Source: Catellatospora bangladeshensis
GTDB taxonomy: Bacteria > Actinomycetota > Actinomycetes > Mycobacteriales > Micromonosporaceae
Reading direction: 5' to 3'
DNA: 64,000 bases
Assembly (NCBI RefSeq): GCF_016862575.1
Contig: NZ_BONF01000005.1
Location: forward strand, 248,001-312,000
The notes under the pieces: model-generated
The model's database searches: none
What the model was told of the DNA's origin: nothing
What the model saw: the letters and a program-made list of their open reading frames with translations, nothing else
Program-made: the position numbers and the translations under genes
Shown: in pieces, positions 53,601 through 60,230 of the stretch
How the letters are laid out: each line of letters starts with the position of its first letter
Position numbering within the stretch: the stretch's first letter is position 1

Positions 53601-53927
53601 CGCCGTGTTCACGGCCCCGACCCGAAGCGCGTCGAAGAGGATCTGCTCGGCGAGCCCTTCCGGGGCGCGCACCAGCCTGATGCGCAGGGACTGGGCGAGC
53701 AGGGAGGGCGAGGCGCCCGTGCGGACCTTCAGCTGCTGCTGGATCCAGGACAGCTCGGCGGCGGGCAGGCGGCGCAGCTCGTCGGCGAACTCGGGGCCGC
53801 CGATACCGAGCGCGGCCGACTTGGCCAGCCGCAGCGGGCGCAGCTCGCGTACGTCGTGCTCGTTCAGGATCGGCGTCTCCGGGCTGGGGAGGAAGCGTGC
53901 TTCCGGGTCCACGTCCGCTCTGCCCAC
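47682..53927 (-). CDS. Giant ATPase (2081 residues) of a two-gene operon with the beta-CASP nuclease
   Basis: 2081 residues. The N-terminal third is helical with no known domain; an acidic Pro/Asp/Gly-rich linker lies near 449-505; a long helical and coiled-coil stretch follows (600-1250). Near 1380 begins a STAND/AAA_16-like ATPase: QEMFYGRAEERDKVV, Walker A GGRQLGKS (about 1400) and Walker B LLLLLDESDFFLD (about 1485). The last 300 residues look like a second, degenerate NTPase (VVVVDLKTA; LRRYEETDLRLWL; LTMTGGWP) with no P-loop. GTG 53927 is chosen for GGGAGG 5 nt upstream. The architecture recalls STAND-type immune sensors, but the family is not recognised. Confidence 0.75.
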   Translation of the reverse strand: MGRADVDPEARFLPSPETPILNEHDVRELRPLRLAKSAALGIGGPEFADELRRLPAAELSWIQQQLKVRTGASPSLLAQSLRIRLVRAPEGLAEQILFDALRVGAVNTALTCCFTEEELAAVLRADAGALAFLATHDVLALLLDAGSFGYTPAVRAGVWSVMVAKAHVGAVAALGWLVAEPPAGWSPDTLAAVRATWARLRQRHRLLPERPEPLGRLVDVVSELQHGWAAAVEPARPDEHAAVPPDTGVGVGRTPAAWGNGSHGQEVSPEDVGDLAALCDVVTDALGEIRADVLPGLVEAVDAGRLPAEGDLARVGRFVDNLNAFFEKVAVVTQEPAPQTLDEARLRLDELSAAMDSLGQVARVRRLTSLRAPEYVANEARQVAELAASVDASADPAVLAGLDALLTAIEIGGRDPQRVTELARTVQRDLPVASLLIMHVASGGLSLADDGEPVPDGGPVPDGGAVPDDAPAPQDASPRDTAPQETAVPDTGVADGGTADDVVAAGPLAQSPAGTSAKVPAPRFAAETAALPAASLEEVLAGLQLTVPVPVGGPADEVTAADDAAGPGAPPDAESLHVRLLAEGRFVLASWLMQAQEAPAAVVAAHRLAAHAVAMRSSAGSNAAAFADTARQLDADALSDRPDMQMLVYAASVRAGLLSPTAGAAGPLRDVTPGINKAGAAVEELTEALLNAIYSGAYLTARSTDAVAEAAGAEAEHAALTGAAREMLLSGPSRTIRYAAATELWQLWMAAGGFLGAPLTIVASGSRSLDDLAVVRERVRELRSKSVLEAALDQDTRRSSSAKRRQRIEAKARGKILEWTADVTDLLTKWVEATENLTRPPAAGTWMADPMAELRSRVNGIREQALDQLAAFAHTGQPARDAATAAGLALLTESLELLDGKTTLRGAELAADRLIHGQLALAPQLPIAPSLEPSRPPTPHDIAAAMDALNDGEAGWNRAFEQRSARHDQVGTQILIDVLRADDPQLAQRLSAARERAVAASAERLDQLALGTATRIDADRRYGRLSADDWADLSSRVREHTSGTRGTRRDYDAMLTDVARIEQDRADKARAAVETARDQLREAEIPAAAVARVASRIDDGDLTTANEYLETVRSGRELPGPHDDVDHLRLFHPVFPALFAGSTGKAPTTALLTELKQAIDEGRNPATGPLGEALAGAGIDVSQIRARGAASSISQWTALAQVRALDAKLGGVKEVLERLGFFVEGANTPPTGRRGQTAGRSYWMHLTGVRATAGNAVIPAFGSAISPSGDTLRLLAVWRSPTASELIELLRSEPTDHSVLVLYFGTLGVNARRELATEFRGGSGGRRLPVTAVIDEAAFAYLVAQPEPSRDTTMAVSLPFTSATPFTPDVAGLVPQEMFYGRAEERDKVVDMMGSCIVYGGRQLGKSALLRAAAREFDDNVSRHAVYLSIYKVGQAVPADAVWSTLWPSLAEKGIVSGEVPAGELAPALIRQVAAWIAARPGRQLLLLLDESDFFLDADAAEGRFTNVTQFKELMERTMRSVKVVFAGLHQTARFERLVNHPLAHFGDPVCVGPLAPQAAYDLLTKPLHALGYRFGDQDHAPRVLALANNQPALIQLFGAQLLRNLQRVPLAADAPPQNVTDGDVETVWADDSLRTAFRKRFDWTLNLDLRYKVIAYSVAFHAHANGAGSALPAAVLRAECEQWWPQGFAAENVRSGEFRALLDECVDLGVLSYASGRYRLRTPNVLDLLGSREEVDEFLDQAHSMPLPQSFDGSLLRPPFGTGPTRGPLTSQQIADLLSPRSQVRMIAGSAALTMERCIRAMRDEHDTITGVRRSQLREATPTNIAHECQQATMLAAGGHAVVVVDLKTATPQVARTTWRTARELIAAHSGGTLGIVLVTSPRQAAVWPTVADESDASSGLTGLRRYEETDLRLWLTETTLPFQDDASRNELLTMTGGWPMNVNKVAEDLSRDQDGDARVDPLGGLRLHLSDPARADELVAASGARADEVLHEAWRFLVRELADEQADPQEVAEYLAMHAESEDPAAAVLRAAGLVALGYRGLGDVVDVLRTLGLLVASTEDGKLLVEPVMAAATRAAAR

Positions 53928-54065
53928 AATGACCTCCCGATCGCCGGTGCCGCGCCGAAGCCCTTGTCTACCATGTGAATCGCGAGAAATGTGCGCCGCG
54001 TCACACATCAGCGACGCGGCCCGGCGACCCTCCGGGGCTCTGACGGACAGCCCCTCCACAACGGA

Positions 54066-54100
54066 GGAGCGGCACCCGCCGCGATGGCGGATGCCGCTCC
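54066..54100 (-). terminator. Hairpin after the ABC transporter operon
   Basis: GGAGCGGCACCCGCC (54066-54080) pairs with GGCGGATGCCGCTCC (54086-54100) with one mismatch. It follows the last gene of the sugar transporter operon and precedes the promoter of the giant ATPase operon on the same strand. Confidence 0.75.
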
Positions 54101-54116
54101 TGGAGATCGGCCGGCG

Positions 54117-55061
54117 CTACTTGAGGGTGGCGCCGGTGAGGCCGGCCTGGACCTGGCGGTGGAAGACCAGGTACACGGCGAGGATCGGCAGCATGGCGAT
54201 GGTCATGCCGGCGAACAGGCGGGCGAAGTCCGTCTCGTAACGGGCGTTGGTGGCCAGCTCCAGCAGGCCCTGCGTGAGCAGCCGCTTGTCCTCGTCCTTC
54301 ATGATCACCGTGGGCAGGATGAACTGGTTCCACTGGCCGATCACGTTGAAGATGCCGATGCCGATCAGGCCGGGCTTGGCCATCGGCATCATCACCTGGA
54401 AGAACAGCCGCACGTGCCCGGCCCCGTCGACCGACGCGGCCTCCGCGATGCTGCTCGGCAGCGTACGGAAGAACGCGTGCAGGAAGAAGATCGTGAACGG
54501 CAGCGAGTACGCGACGTACACCAGGATCAGGCCGAGGTGGGTGTTGAGGCCGATGACCTCGACCAGCCCGAGCGCCTTGGCGACCTTCTCCACGGTCAGG
54601 TAGAGCGGCAGGATGCCCAGGTAGATCGGCATGGTCAGACCGGCGATGAACATCCAGTACACGGCCCGGTTGCCGCGGAACGGGTAGCGGGCCAGCACGT
54701 ACGCCGCCATGGAACCCAGCAGCATGGTGAGCGTGACGCCGCCGATCAGCACGACGATCGTGTTGATGAAGAACTCGCCGATGTGGCCCTTGGTCCAGGC
54801 GCGGCCGAAGGCGCCCCAGAGCCACTGCTCGGGCAGGCCCAGCGGGTCGTTGATGATCTCGGTGTCGGTCTTGAACGACTGGATGACGGCCCAGAGCAGC
54901 GGGATGGTGACCAGGGCGCCCCAGAGGAACAGGAAGCCGTGCGAGAAGACGTTGAAGACCCGGCCTTCGTCCGAGGGCGGCTTGGCCTGCCCCGTCGCCT
55001 TGGACGGCGCGGCGGGGGGTGCGGGCGTCGCGGGCGCTTCGGTGGTCGCGAGGTGAGACAT
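54117..55061 (-). CDS. Carbohydrate ABC transporter permease (MalG/NgcG-like)
   Basis: 314 residues with six membrane helices and the EAA loop (AEAASVDGAGHVRLFFQVMMP, near 205-225) that contacts the ATPase. N-terminal 25 residues are a Thr/Ala/Pro-rich cytoplasmic tail. Lies last in the ngcE-F-G-like operon, 11 nt after the first permease. No ATPase gene is in the operon; a shared ATPase such as MsiK, as for other actinobacterial sugar transporters, probably energises it. Confidence 0.88.
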   Translation of the reverse strand: MSHLATTEAPATPAPPAAPSKATGQAKPPSDEGRVFNVFSHGFLFLWGALVTIPLLWAVIQSFKTDTEIINDPLGLPEQWLWGAFGRAWTKGHIGEFFINTIVVLIGGVTLTMLLGSMAAYVLARYPFRGNRAVYWMFIAGLTMPIYLGILPLYLTVEKVAKALGLVEVIGLNTHLGLILVYVAYSLPFTIFFLHAFFRTLPSSIAEAASVDGAGHVRLFFQVMMPMAKPGLIGIGIFNVIGQWNQFILPTVIMKDEDKRLLTQGLLELATNARYETDFARLFAGMTIAMLPILAVYLVFHRQVQAGLTGATLK

Positions 55062-55072
55062 GGCGTTGCCCC

Positions 55073-56062
55073 TCAGAACTCGAGCTTGTCGCGGCTGCGG
55101 GTGACCCGCAGCTGCACCGCGGCGAGCAGCAGGGTCAGGATGGCGATGGAGACGCCCATGGCGCAGGCGAACGCGAAGGAGTCGAACCGCGACGGCCGGA
55201 AGGCGTTCGACATCATGTACGAGCTCATCACCTGGCTGGCGTCGTTCGGGCCGCCGCCGCCGGGGCCGGGCGTCATGCCGACCACGAGGGCGTAGAAGTC
55301 GAGCGCGGCGATGCCGAGGTAGACCCAGGCGACGGAGACGTGCTCGCGCAGCAGCGGCAGGGTGACCCGGAAGAACGTCTGCACGCGGGTGGCGCCGTCG
55401 AGCGTCGCCGCCTCGAAGATGTCCTTGGGGATCGACTGCATCGCCGCGGAGAACAGGACGAGGTAGAAGCCGACGCCGCCCCAGATCGCGATCAGGATCA
55501 GGCAGACCAGGACGACGGGCGCCTCGAAGGTGAAGTTGCCGATGGTGATCGGCGGGAACACCGACTCGCCCTCGGCCAGGAACATCAGCGGCTTGTCCTT
55601 CTCGACGAGGCCCATCGCCATCAGCAGCGAGTTGATGAGGCCGCCGTCGTTGCTCTGGAACACCCGGCGCCAGATGACGGCGACGATGGCGATGGAGAGC
55701 ACCTGCGGGAAGAAGAAGATGAACTTGTAGACCGAGGAGCCGCGGACACCGCGCACGCCTGCCTTGTCGCCGCGCCCGCCGACGTTGAGCATGAAGGCGA
55801 AGAACAGGGCCAGCAGGATCGTGACGACCGGGAAGACCGTCAGCACCACGACGTTGTGGCCGAGCGCCTTCAGGAAGACCTCGTCTTCGAAGAGCTCCAC
55901 GTAGTTGCCGAAGCCGACGTACGCGAAGTCCGGGCTGAAGCCCGAGAAGTCGGTGACGGAGTAGTACGCCGTCTGGGCGTACGGATACAGCACGTACACC
56001 GCGTACAGCAGGATCGGGGCGAAGAGGAACCCTGTGATGAAGCGGGCTCTGCCGAACGACAT
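55073..56062 (-). CDS. Carbohydrate ABC transporter permease (MalF/NgcF-like)
   Basis: 329 residues with six membrane helices and an EAA loop (FEAATLDGATRVQTFFRVTLP, near 214-234). Forms the heterodimeric channel with the following permease. A hairpin (56097-56124) lies between the binding-protein gene and this one and may reduce permease expression relative to the binding protein. Confidence 0.88.
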   Translation of the reverse strand: MSFGRARFITGFLFAPILLYAVYVLYPYAQTAYYSVTDFSGFSPDFAYVGFGNYVELFEDEVFLKALGHNVVVLTVFPVVTILLALFFAFMLNVGGRGDKAGVRGVRGSSVYKFIFFFPQVLSIAIVAVIWRRVFQSNDGGLINSLLMAMGLVEKDKPLMFLAEGESVFPPITIGNFTFEAPVVLVCLILIAIWGGVGFYLVLFSAAMQSIPKDIFEAATLDGATRVQTFFRVTLPLLREHVSVAWVYLGIAALDFYALVVGMTPGPGGGGPNDASQVMSSYMMSNAFRPSRFDSFAFACAMGVSIAILTLLLAAVQLRVTRSRDKLEF

Positions 56063-56096
56063 GGCGGTAGTCCTTAACCGGCGACTTCGGAGGGAG

Positions 56097-56124
56097 GGGC
56101 GGGGCCGGAGGTCCGGCCCCGCCC
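56097..56124 (-). terminator. Intra-operon hairpin (attenuator type)
   Basis: A perfect 13-bp stem, GGGCGGGGCCGGA and TCCGGCCCCGCCC, separated by 2 nt. It lies between the solute-binding protein gene and the two permease genes, where a partial terminator or RNA stabiliser is expected. Confidence 0.75.
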
Positions 56125-56165
56125 GTTCACGCTGGTCCGCCGCTGGCGGCGGCCCGGACGTCAGA

Positions 56166-57587
56166 TCAGGAGGCCTTCTGCTTCACGATCTTGTCGTCCT
56201 TCGCCACCTCGTCGGCGGCCTTCTGCACGGCGTCCATGAACTTCTCGGCGCTGCTCTTGCCGGCGGCCAGGTCGGTCGCGGCCGCGAACACCGCGTTCTG
56301 CAGCGGGGTGTACCAGCCGCCGTAACGCCAGTTGATGACCTCGGTGGCCGCGGCAGCGACCTTGGAGGCCGACGTCAGGGCGCTGGAGATGGTGAGGCCG
56401 TCGGCCGCACCCTTCACCACGGGCAGCGACTTGGTGAGCTCGGCGAACTTGCGGGCCTGCTCCTTGCCCAGCATCATGCGCAGGAACTCGAGGCCACCGG
56501 CCTGGTTCTTGGCCTTGGTGGGGACGACGAAGCCCTCACCGGGGGCCGCGTGCACGGCGCCGTACTTGGCCTTGTCCGAGCCGGACAGGTCCCACGGCGG
56601 CGCGACGGCCAGCTTGACCGACGCCGGCAGGGTCTTGGCCATCTCGCCCTCGAGCCAGGAGCCGCACCAGATGAACAGCGCCTTGCCGTCGAGCACGGCC
56701 TGCTGCGTGGTGGTGTGGTCGAGACCGGCGGCGCCGGCCTGGATCCAGCCCTTGCTCGCCATCTCGGCGATGCGCTCGGCCGCGACCTTGACCGCGTCCT
56801 GCTTCCACGCGTTCGGCTCCAGGTTGTCGATCTTGAGGATCGCCTCCTTGCCGCCGACCTTGTAGATCCACTCCGAGATCACGTTGTGGATGTACCAGGG
56901 GTGGATGCCCTGGAAGGTGTACGCCGCGATGCCCTTGGCCTTGGCGGCCTCGGCCAGCGTGGTGAACTCCTCCCACGTCTTCGGCACGGTCCAGCCGTTC
57001 TTGGCGAACAGCGCCTCGTCGTACCAGTGGCCGTAGATGGAGTACGCGTAGTTCAGCGTGTACATCTTGCCGTTGAAGGTGCCCTCCTCAACGACGCCGG
57101 CGACCAGGGTGTCCTTCACCTTGACGGCCGGGTCGTCGAACGAGCCCGCCTCCAGCAGCTGGGTCAGGTCGGTCAGCTGGCCGCCCTGCACCACCGGGCC
57201 GACCGGGATGGTCTCCGGCGACGAGTTGTTCAGCACGTCCGGCGGGTTGCCGCCGTAGAAGCGCGGCTGGTAGTCGGTGAGGATGGTCTTCGAGAACTTC
57301 AGCTCGACCTTGCTGCCCGGGAACTTCTTCTCGTAGGCGGCAACGTCGAACTTGGCGTAGTCCTCGCCGAAGCCGCCGTTGAAGAACGCGACCTCGAGCG
57401 GCTGCTTGTCACCGACGCCGAACGGGTTGGCCTCGGTCTTCTCGCCGGTGGTGCCACCCTCGCCGTCCTCGCTGGCGCAGGCGGCCAGCGCGCTCATGGC
57501 GGGGGCGGCGAGCAGACCGGCGGCAGCGGCCCGGCGCAGCAGGGTGCGGCGGTTCAGCTCCGACGGGCTGTCGGGAGTTACGGTCAT
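56166..57587 (-). CDS. Sugar-binding lipoprotein, NgcE-like (N-acetylglucosamine / chitobiose ABC transporter)
   Basis: 473 residues. A twin-arginine-like start (ELNRRTLLRRAAAAG) and lipobox ALAAC (near 32-36) give a Tat-type lipoprotein. The mature protein is a MalE-class binding protein; GGFGEDYAKF, QPRFYGGNPPDVLNNSS, DDPAVKVKDTL, HTTTQQAV and KAKNQAGGLEFLRMMLGKEQA closely resemble NgcE of Streptomyces, which binds GlcNAc and chitobiose. ATG 57587 has GAGGAGA upstream. First gene of the transport operon after the RpiR regulator gene. Confidence 0.85.
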   Translation of the reverse strand: MTVTPDSPSELNRRTLLRRAAAAGLLAAPAMSALAACASEDGEGGTTGEKTEANPFGVGDKQPLEVAFFNGGFGEDYAKFDVAAYEKKFPGSKVELKFSKTILTDYQPRFYGGNPPDVLNNSSPETIPVGPVVQGGQLTDLTQLLEAGSFDDPAVKVKDTLVAGVVEEGTFNGKMYTLNYAYSIYGHWYDEALFAKNGWTVPKTWEEFTTLAEAAKAKGIAAYTFQGIHPWYIHNVISEWIYKVGGKEAILKIDNLEPNAWKQDAVKVAAERIAEMASKGWIQAGAAGLDHTTTQQAVLDGKALFIWCGSWLEGEMAKTLPASVKLAVAPPWDLSGSDKAKYGAVHAAPGEGFVVPTKAKNQAGGLEFLRMMLGKEQARKFAELTKSLPVVKGAADGLTISSALTSASKVAAAATEVINWRYGGWYTPLQNAVFAAATDLAAGKSSAEKFMDAVQKAADEVAKDDKIVKQKAS

Positions 57588-57726
57588 GACAATCTCCTCG
57601 TACGAGATATCGCGGCGCGTCGGGCCCATCCGGCGCGTCGCTGCACTTGGATCTGGTGTTGCGCCCCGGTGGATCCGGGAGACGTCACGCCCGTGGGCGT
57701 GACCAGATGCCGCAGCGTTGCGTCGC

Positions 57727-57744
57727 TTGACGTCGCCGCGTCAA
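57727..57744. promoter_or_regulatory. Inverted repeat upstream of the NgcE-like gene
   Basis: TTGACG-N6-CGTCAA is a perfect 6-6-6 inverted repeat in the 215-bp gap between the RpiR regulator and the binding-protein gene. A second palindrome (GTCACGCCC-GTG-GGCGTGAC) lies about 40 bp nearer the gene. Either could be the operator of the transporter. Confidence 0.45.
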
Positions 57745-57802
57745 CCGGCGCCAATGCGCCGGAATCTGTGGGACGGCGCAGGGCCGTCAGGGTGGAGAGC
57801 AC

Positions 57803-58705
57803 TCACACCACCTCCCGGAGGCGGTGCCCGGCGACCGCCTGGGCGGTGCGCTGGAACGCCGCGTGCGCACGCTCGTGGGTGCGCTGCGCGACGGCGATGT
57901 AGAGCAGGTCGAGCACGACCAGCTGCGGGTGCCGGGCCGAGAGCGAGTCCGGCCGGAAGGTGGTGGCCTGCGTCGCCGTGGTCAGCACGACGTCGGCGAC
58001 GTCGGCCAGCGGCGAGCGGGGGAAGCTGGTCAGCGCCACTGTGGTCGCGCCGCGGCTGCCGGCCTCGGCGACCATCTCGATGGTCTCCCGGGTCTGCCCG
58101 GAGTGGCTGATGCCGAGCGCCACGTCGCCGGCGCGCAGCAGCGCGGCGCTGGCCAGCCCGTTGTGCACGTCCGGCCAGGACCAGGCGGCGATCCCGATGC
58201 GGTGCAGCGAGAACTGCATCTCGGCGCCGACCAGGGCGGAGCCCGAGGCGCCGTAGATGTCGACCCGCTCGGCGGCGGCGATCGCGTCGGCGGCCCGCTC
58301 GACCTCGGCCAGGTCGGTCATCGCGGCGGTGTCCTGCATGGCGCGGGTGTCGGCGGCCATGATCTGGCCGAGCACGCGCTCCAGCGGGTCGCCGGGCTCG
58401 ATCTCGCGTCCGATGTCGACGACCCAGCCCGCCGAGCGGGCGGCGCGGCCGGTCTCGCCCGCGATGGCCAGCCGCAGGTCGGCGTACCCCTCGAAGCCGA
58501 CCGCCCGGCAGAACCGGGTGATGGTGGCGGGCGAGGTGTGCGAGCGCTCGGCCAGCTCGACGATCGTGGCCCGGGAGGCCCCGGCCGGGTCGGTCAGCAC
58601 CTGCTCGGCGACGCGCCGCAGGGCGCCGGTGAACTCCGGGAGTTTGGCGCGGAGACGGGCGAGCACGCTGTCCGTGCCTGCCGTCGGGAACGCGCCTTTT
58701 TCCAC
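57803..58705 (-). CDS. MurR/RpiR-family transcriptional regulator with SIS domain
   Basis: 300 residues. N-terminal HTH_6 domain (SRATIVELAERSHTSPATIT, near 50-75) and C-terminal SIS domain (RVDIYGASGSALVGAEM; ALGISHSGQTRETIEMV), which senses phosphosugars. It precedes an NgcEFG-like transporter and probably controls it in response to an amino-sugar phosphate. GTG 58705 is preferred over TTG 58714 because AGAGG then has 9 nt spacing. Confidence 0.9.
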   Translation of the reverse strand: MEKGAFPTAGTDSVLARLRAKLPEFTGALRRVAEQVLTDPAGASRATIVELAERSHTSPATITRFCRAVGFEGYADLRLAIAGETGRAARSAGWVVDIGREIEPGDPLERVLGQIMAADTRAMQDTAAMTDLAEVERAADAIAAAERVDIYGASGSALVGAEMQFSLHRIGIAAWSWPDVHNGLASAALLRAGDVALGISHSGQTRETIEMVAEAGSRGATTVALTSFPRSPLADVADVVLTTATQATTFRPDSLSARHPQLVVLDLLYIAVAQRTHERAHAAFQRTAQAVAGHRLREVV

Positions 58706-58748
58706 GGTCGTCAACCTCTTTTAGGAAGGAGTGTTAACTGTATGTGGA

Positions 58749-58780
58749 AAGAATTCTTACTTAATTTGGCGCTGTGTCAA
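58749..58780 (-). promoter_or_regulatory. Promoter and candidate operator of the RpiR gene
   Basis: On the minus strand TTGACA (58775-58780) is a strong -35, with TAAGAA/AAGAAT about 16 nt later. The palindrome AAGAATTCTT (58749-58758) overlaps the -10 region and could be the regulator's own operator. The 58715-58926 gap is clearly less GC-rich than its surroundings and shows no gene. Confidence 0.55.
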
Positions 58781-58926
58781 CAGTCACGTTGGCTGTTTTC
58801 AAACCGTTACTTTGCGACATCGGTCGATGGGATTAGGCCCCCATCAGCCATTCGGCGGAGCCGATGTCATCCGGTTATCAGAGACCGCCCGCTCAGCAAC
58901 GGCGCGGGCGCGAAGGTGTTGCGGCG

Positions 58927-60222
58927 TCAGGCGAGCGCCGGTTCCGCCGTCGTTTGTGGCGTGACGTCGACCCGGCGGATCTGCGCCGCCCGCGCCTCGC
59001 GCCGGCGGGCCGCCAGGAGGTGCCCGAGCGCCCCCGCCAGACCCAGCGCACCGCACAGCAGCCAGTGCCAGGCGTCGAGGTGTTGCAGGCTCCAGCCGCC
59101 CAGCGACGGCGCGACGAAGCCCGCCGCCGGGAACACCAGGAAGAACACGCCCTGATACCGGCCGCGCAGCGCGGTCGGCGCCAGCTCGGCGATGATCGAT
59201 GCGTTCGGCGGCGCGGCGAGCATCTGCCCGACGGTCCACACCGACGCCGCGGCCAGGTAGATCCACAGCCGGTCGGCTAGGAACACGGCGCTGTAGCCGA
59301 CCGCCAGCAGCACGAACGCCGCCGAGAGCACGACCGCGTGGCGGCGCGCCCCGATCAGCCGGGGCACGAACAGCTGCCCCACCACGATCATCGCGCCGCC
59401 CAGCGAGACGACCATGCCGTACGCCGACGGCCGCAGCCCGTCGCCCTCCATGGCCAGCTGCAGGATCGACTGCCCCTGCATGGTGAGCAGGGCCAGGATG
59501 AAGGTCAGCCCGACGAACGTCAGGAACACCCGGTCCCGCAGCACCACCCCGAGCCCGCCCGGCGCGGGACGGTCCGCGGCGTGCGGCGTGCGGGCCCGGT
59601 TGATCGGGAACAGCCGCCGCGGCCCGGCGACCTCGGTGCGGTCGCGGCGCAGCGTCTCCGGTACGAGCCGCCAGACCAGCACCGCCGTAACCGCGGTCAT
59701 GGTCGCGTCGATGAGGAACAGCGCCAGGAAGCTGAACTCGGCGATCACACCGGCCAGCGCCGCCGCCACCGCACCGCCCATGTTGAACGCCCAGAACTGC
59801 AGGTTGAAGGCCCGCGAACGGTCCTGCTCGGGCAGCACGTCGACCACCGCGGCGACGGTGGCCGGGCCGGGCAGCGAGTGGGCCAGGCCGGTGGCCGCCG
59901 CCAGCACCGCGATCAGCCAGATCGGCCGGGCCAGGCCCAGTCCGACCATCAGCACCGCCGCCGTGCAGGTGCCCGCGAGGTAGGTCGCCTTGCGGCCCCA
60001 GCGGTCGGCGAGCACGCCGCCGAGCAGGGTGCCGCCCGCGCCGCCCGCGCCGTACGCACCCGTGACCAGCCCGGCCACGGCCAGCGTGGTGCCCCGGGCG
60101 GTGGTCAGGTACGTCGGGAGCAGCAGCAGGCCGAACGCGCCCACCCGGTTCACCAGCATCGCCGAGAACAGCATCCAGAAGGTGCGGGGCAGCCCGCCCA
60201 CGGTCTGGCGTACGAACCTCAT
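58927..60222 (-). CDS. MFS transporter, third of a tandem trio
   Basis: 431 residues with twelve predicted membrane helices and the MFS motif GGVLADRWGRKATY (near 67-80). The start RQTVGGLPRTFWMLFSAMLV matches the two upstream paralogues, although it is the most diverged of the three. Probable drug or metabolite exporter. ATG 60222 has GAGGA 6 nt upstream; a GTG at 60234 overlapping the previous stop is also possible. Confidence 0.85.
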   Translation of the reverse strand: MRFVRQTVGGLPRTFWMLFSAMLVNRVGAFGLLLLPTYLTTARGTTLAVAGLVTGAYGAGGAGGTLLGGVLADRWGRKATYLAGTCTAAVLMVGLGLARPIWLIAVLAAATGLAHSLPGPATVAAVVDVLPEQDRSRAFNLQFWAFNMGGAVAAALAGVIAEFSFLALFLIDATMTAVTAVLVWRLVPETLRRDRTEVAGPRRLFPINRARTPHAADRPAPGGLGVVLRDRVFLTFVGLTFILALLTMQGQSILQLAMEGDGLRPSAYGMVVSLGGAMIVVGQLFVPRLIGARRHAVVLSAAFVLLAVGYSAVFLADRLWIYLAAASVWTVGQMLAAPPNASIIAELAPTALRGRYQGVFFLVFPAAGFVAPSLGGWSLQHLDAWHWLLCGALGLAGALGHLLAARRREARAAQIRRVDVTPQTTAEPALA

Positions 60223-60230
60223 CGCCGTCC

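Noticed and set aside
58715-58926. tRNA or small gene in the less GC-rich gap before the RpiR gene
   Set aside because: No cloverleaf and no start with ribosome binding site was found; it contains the RpiR promoter.
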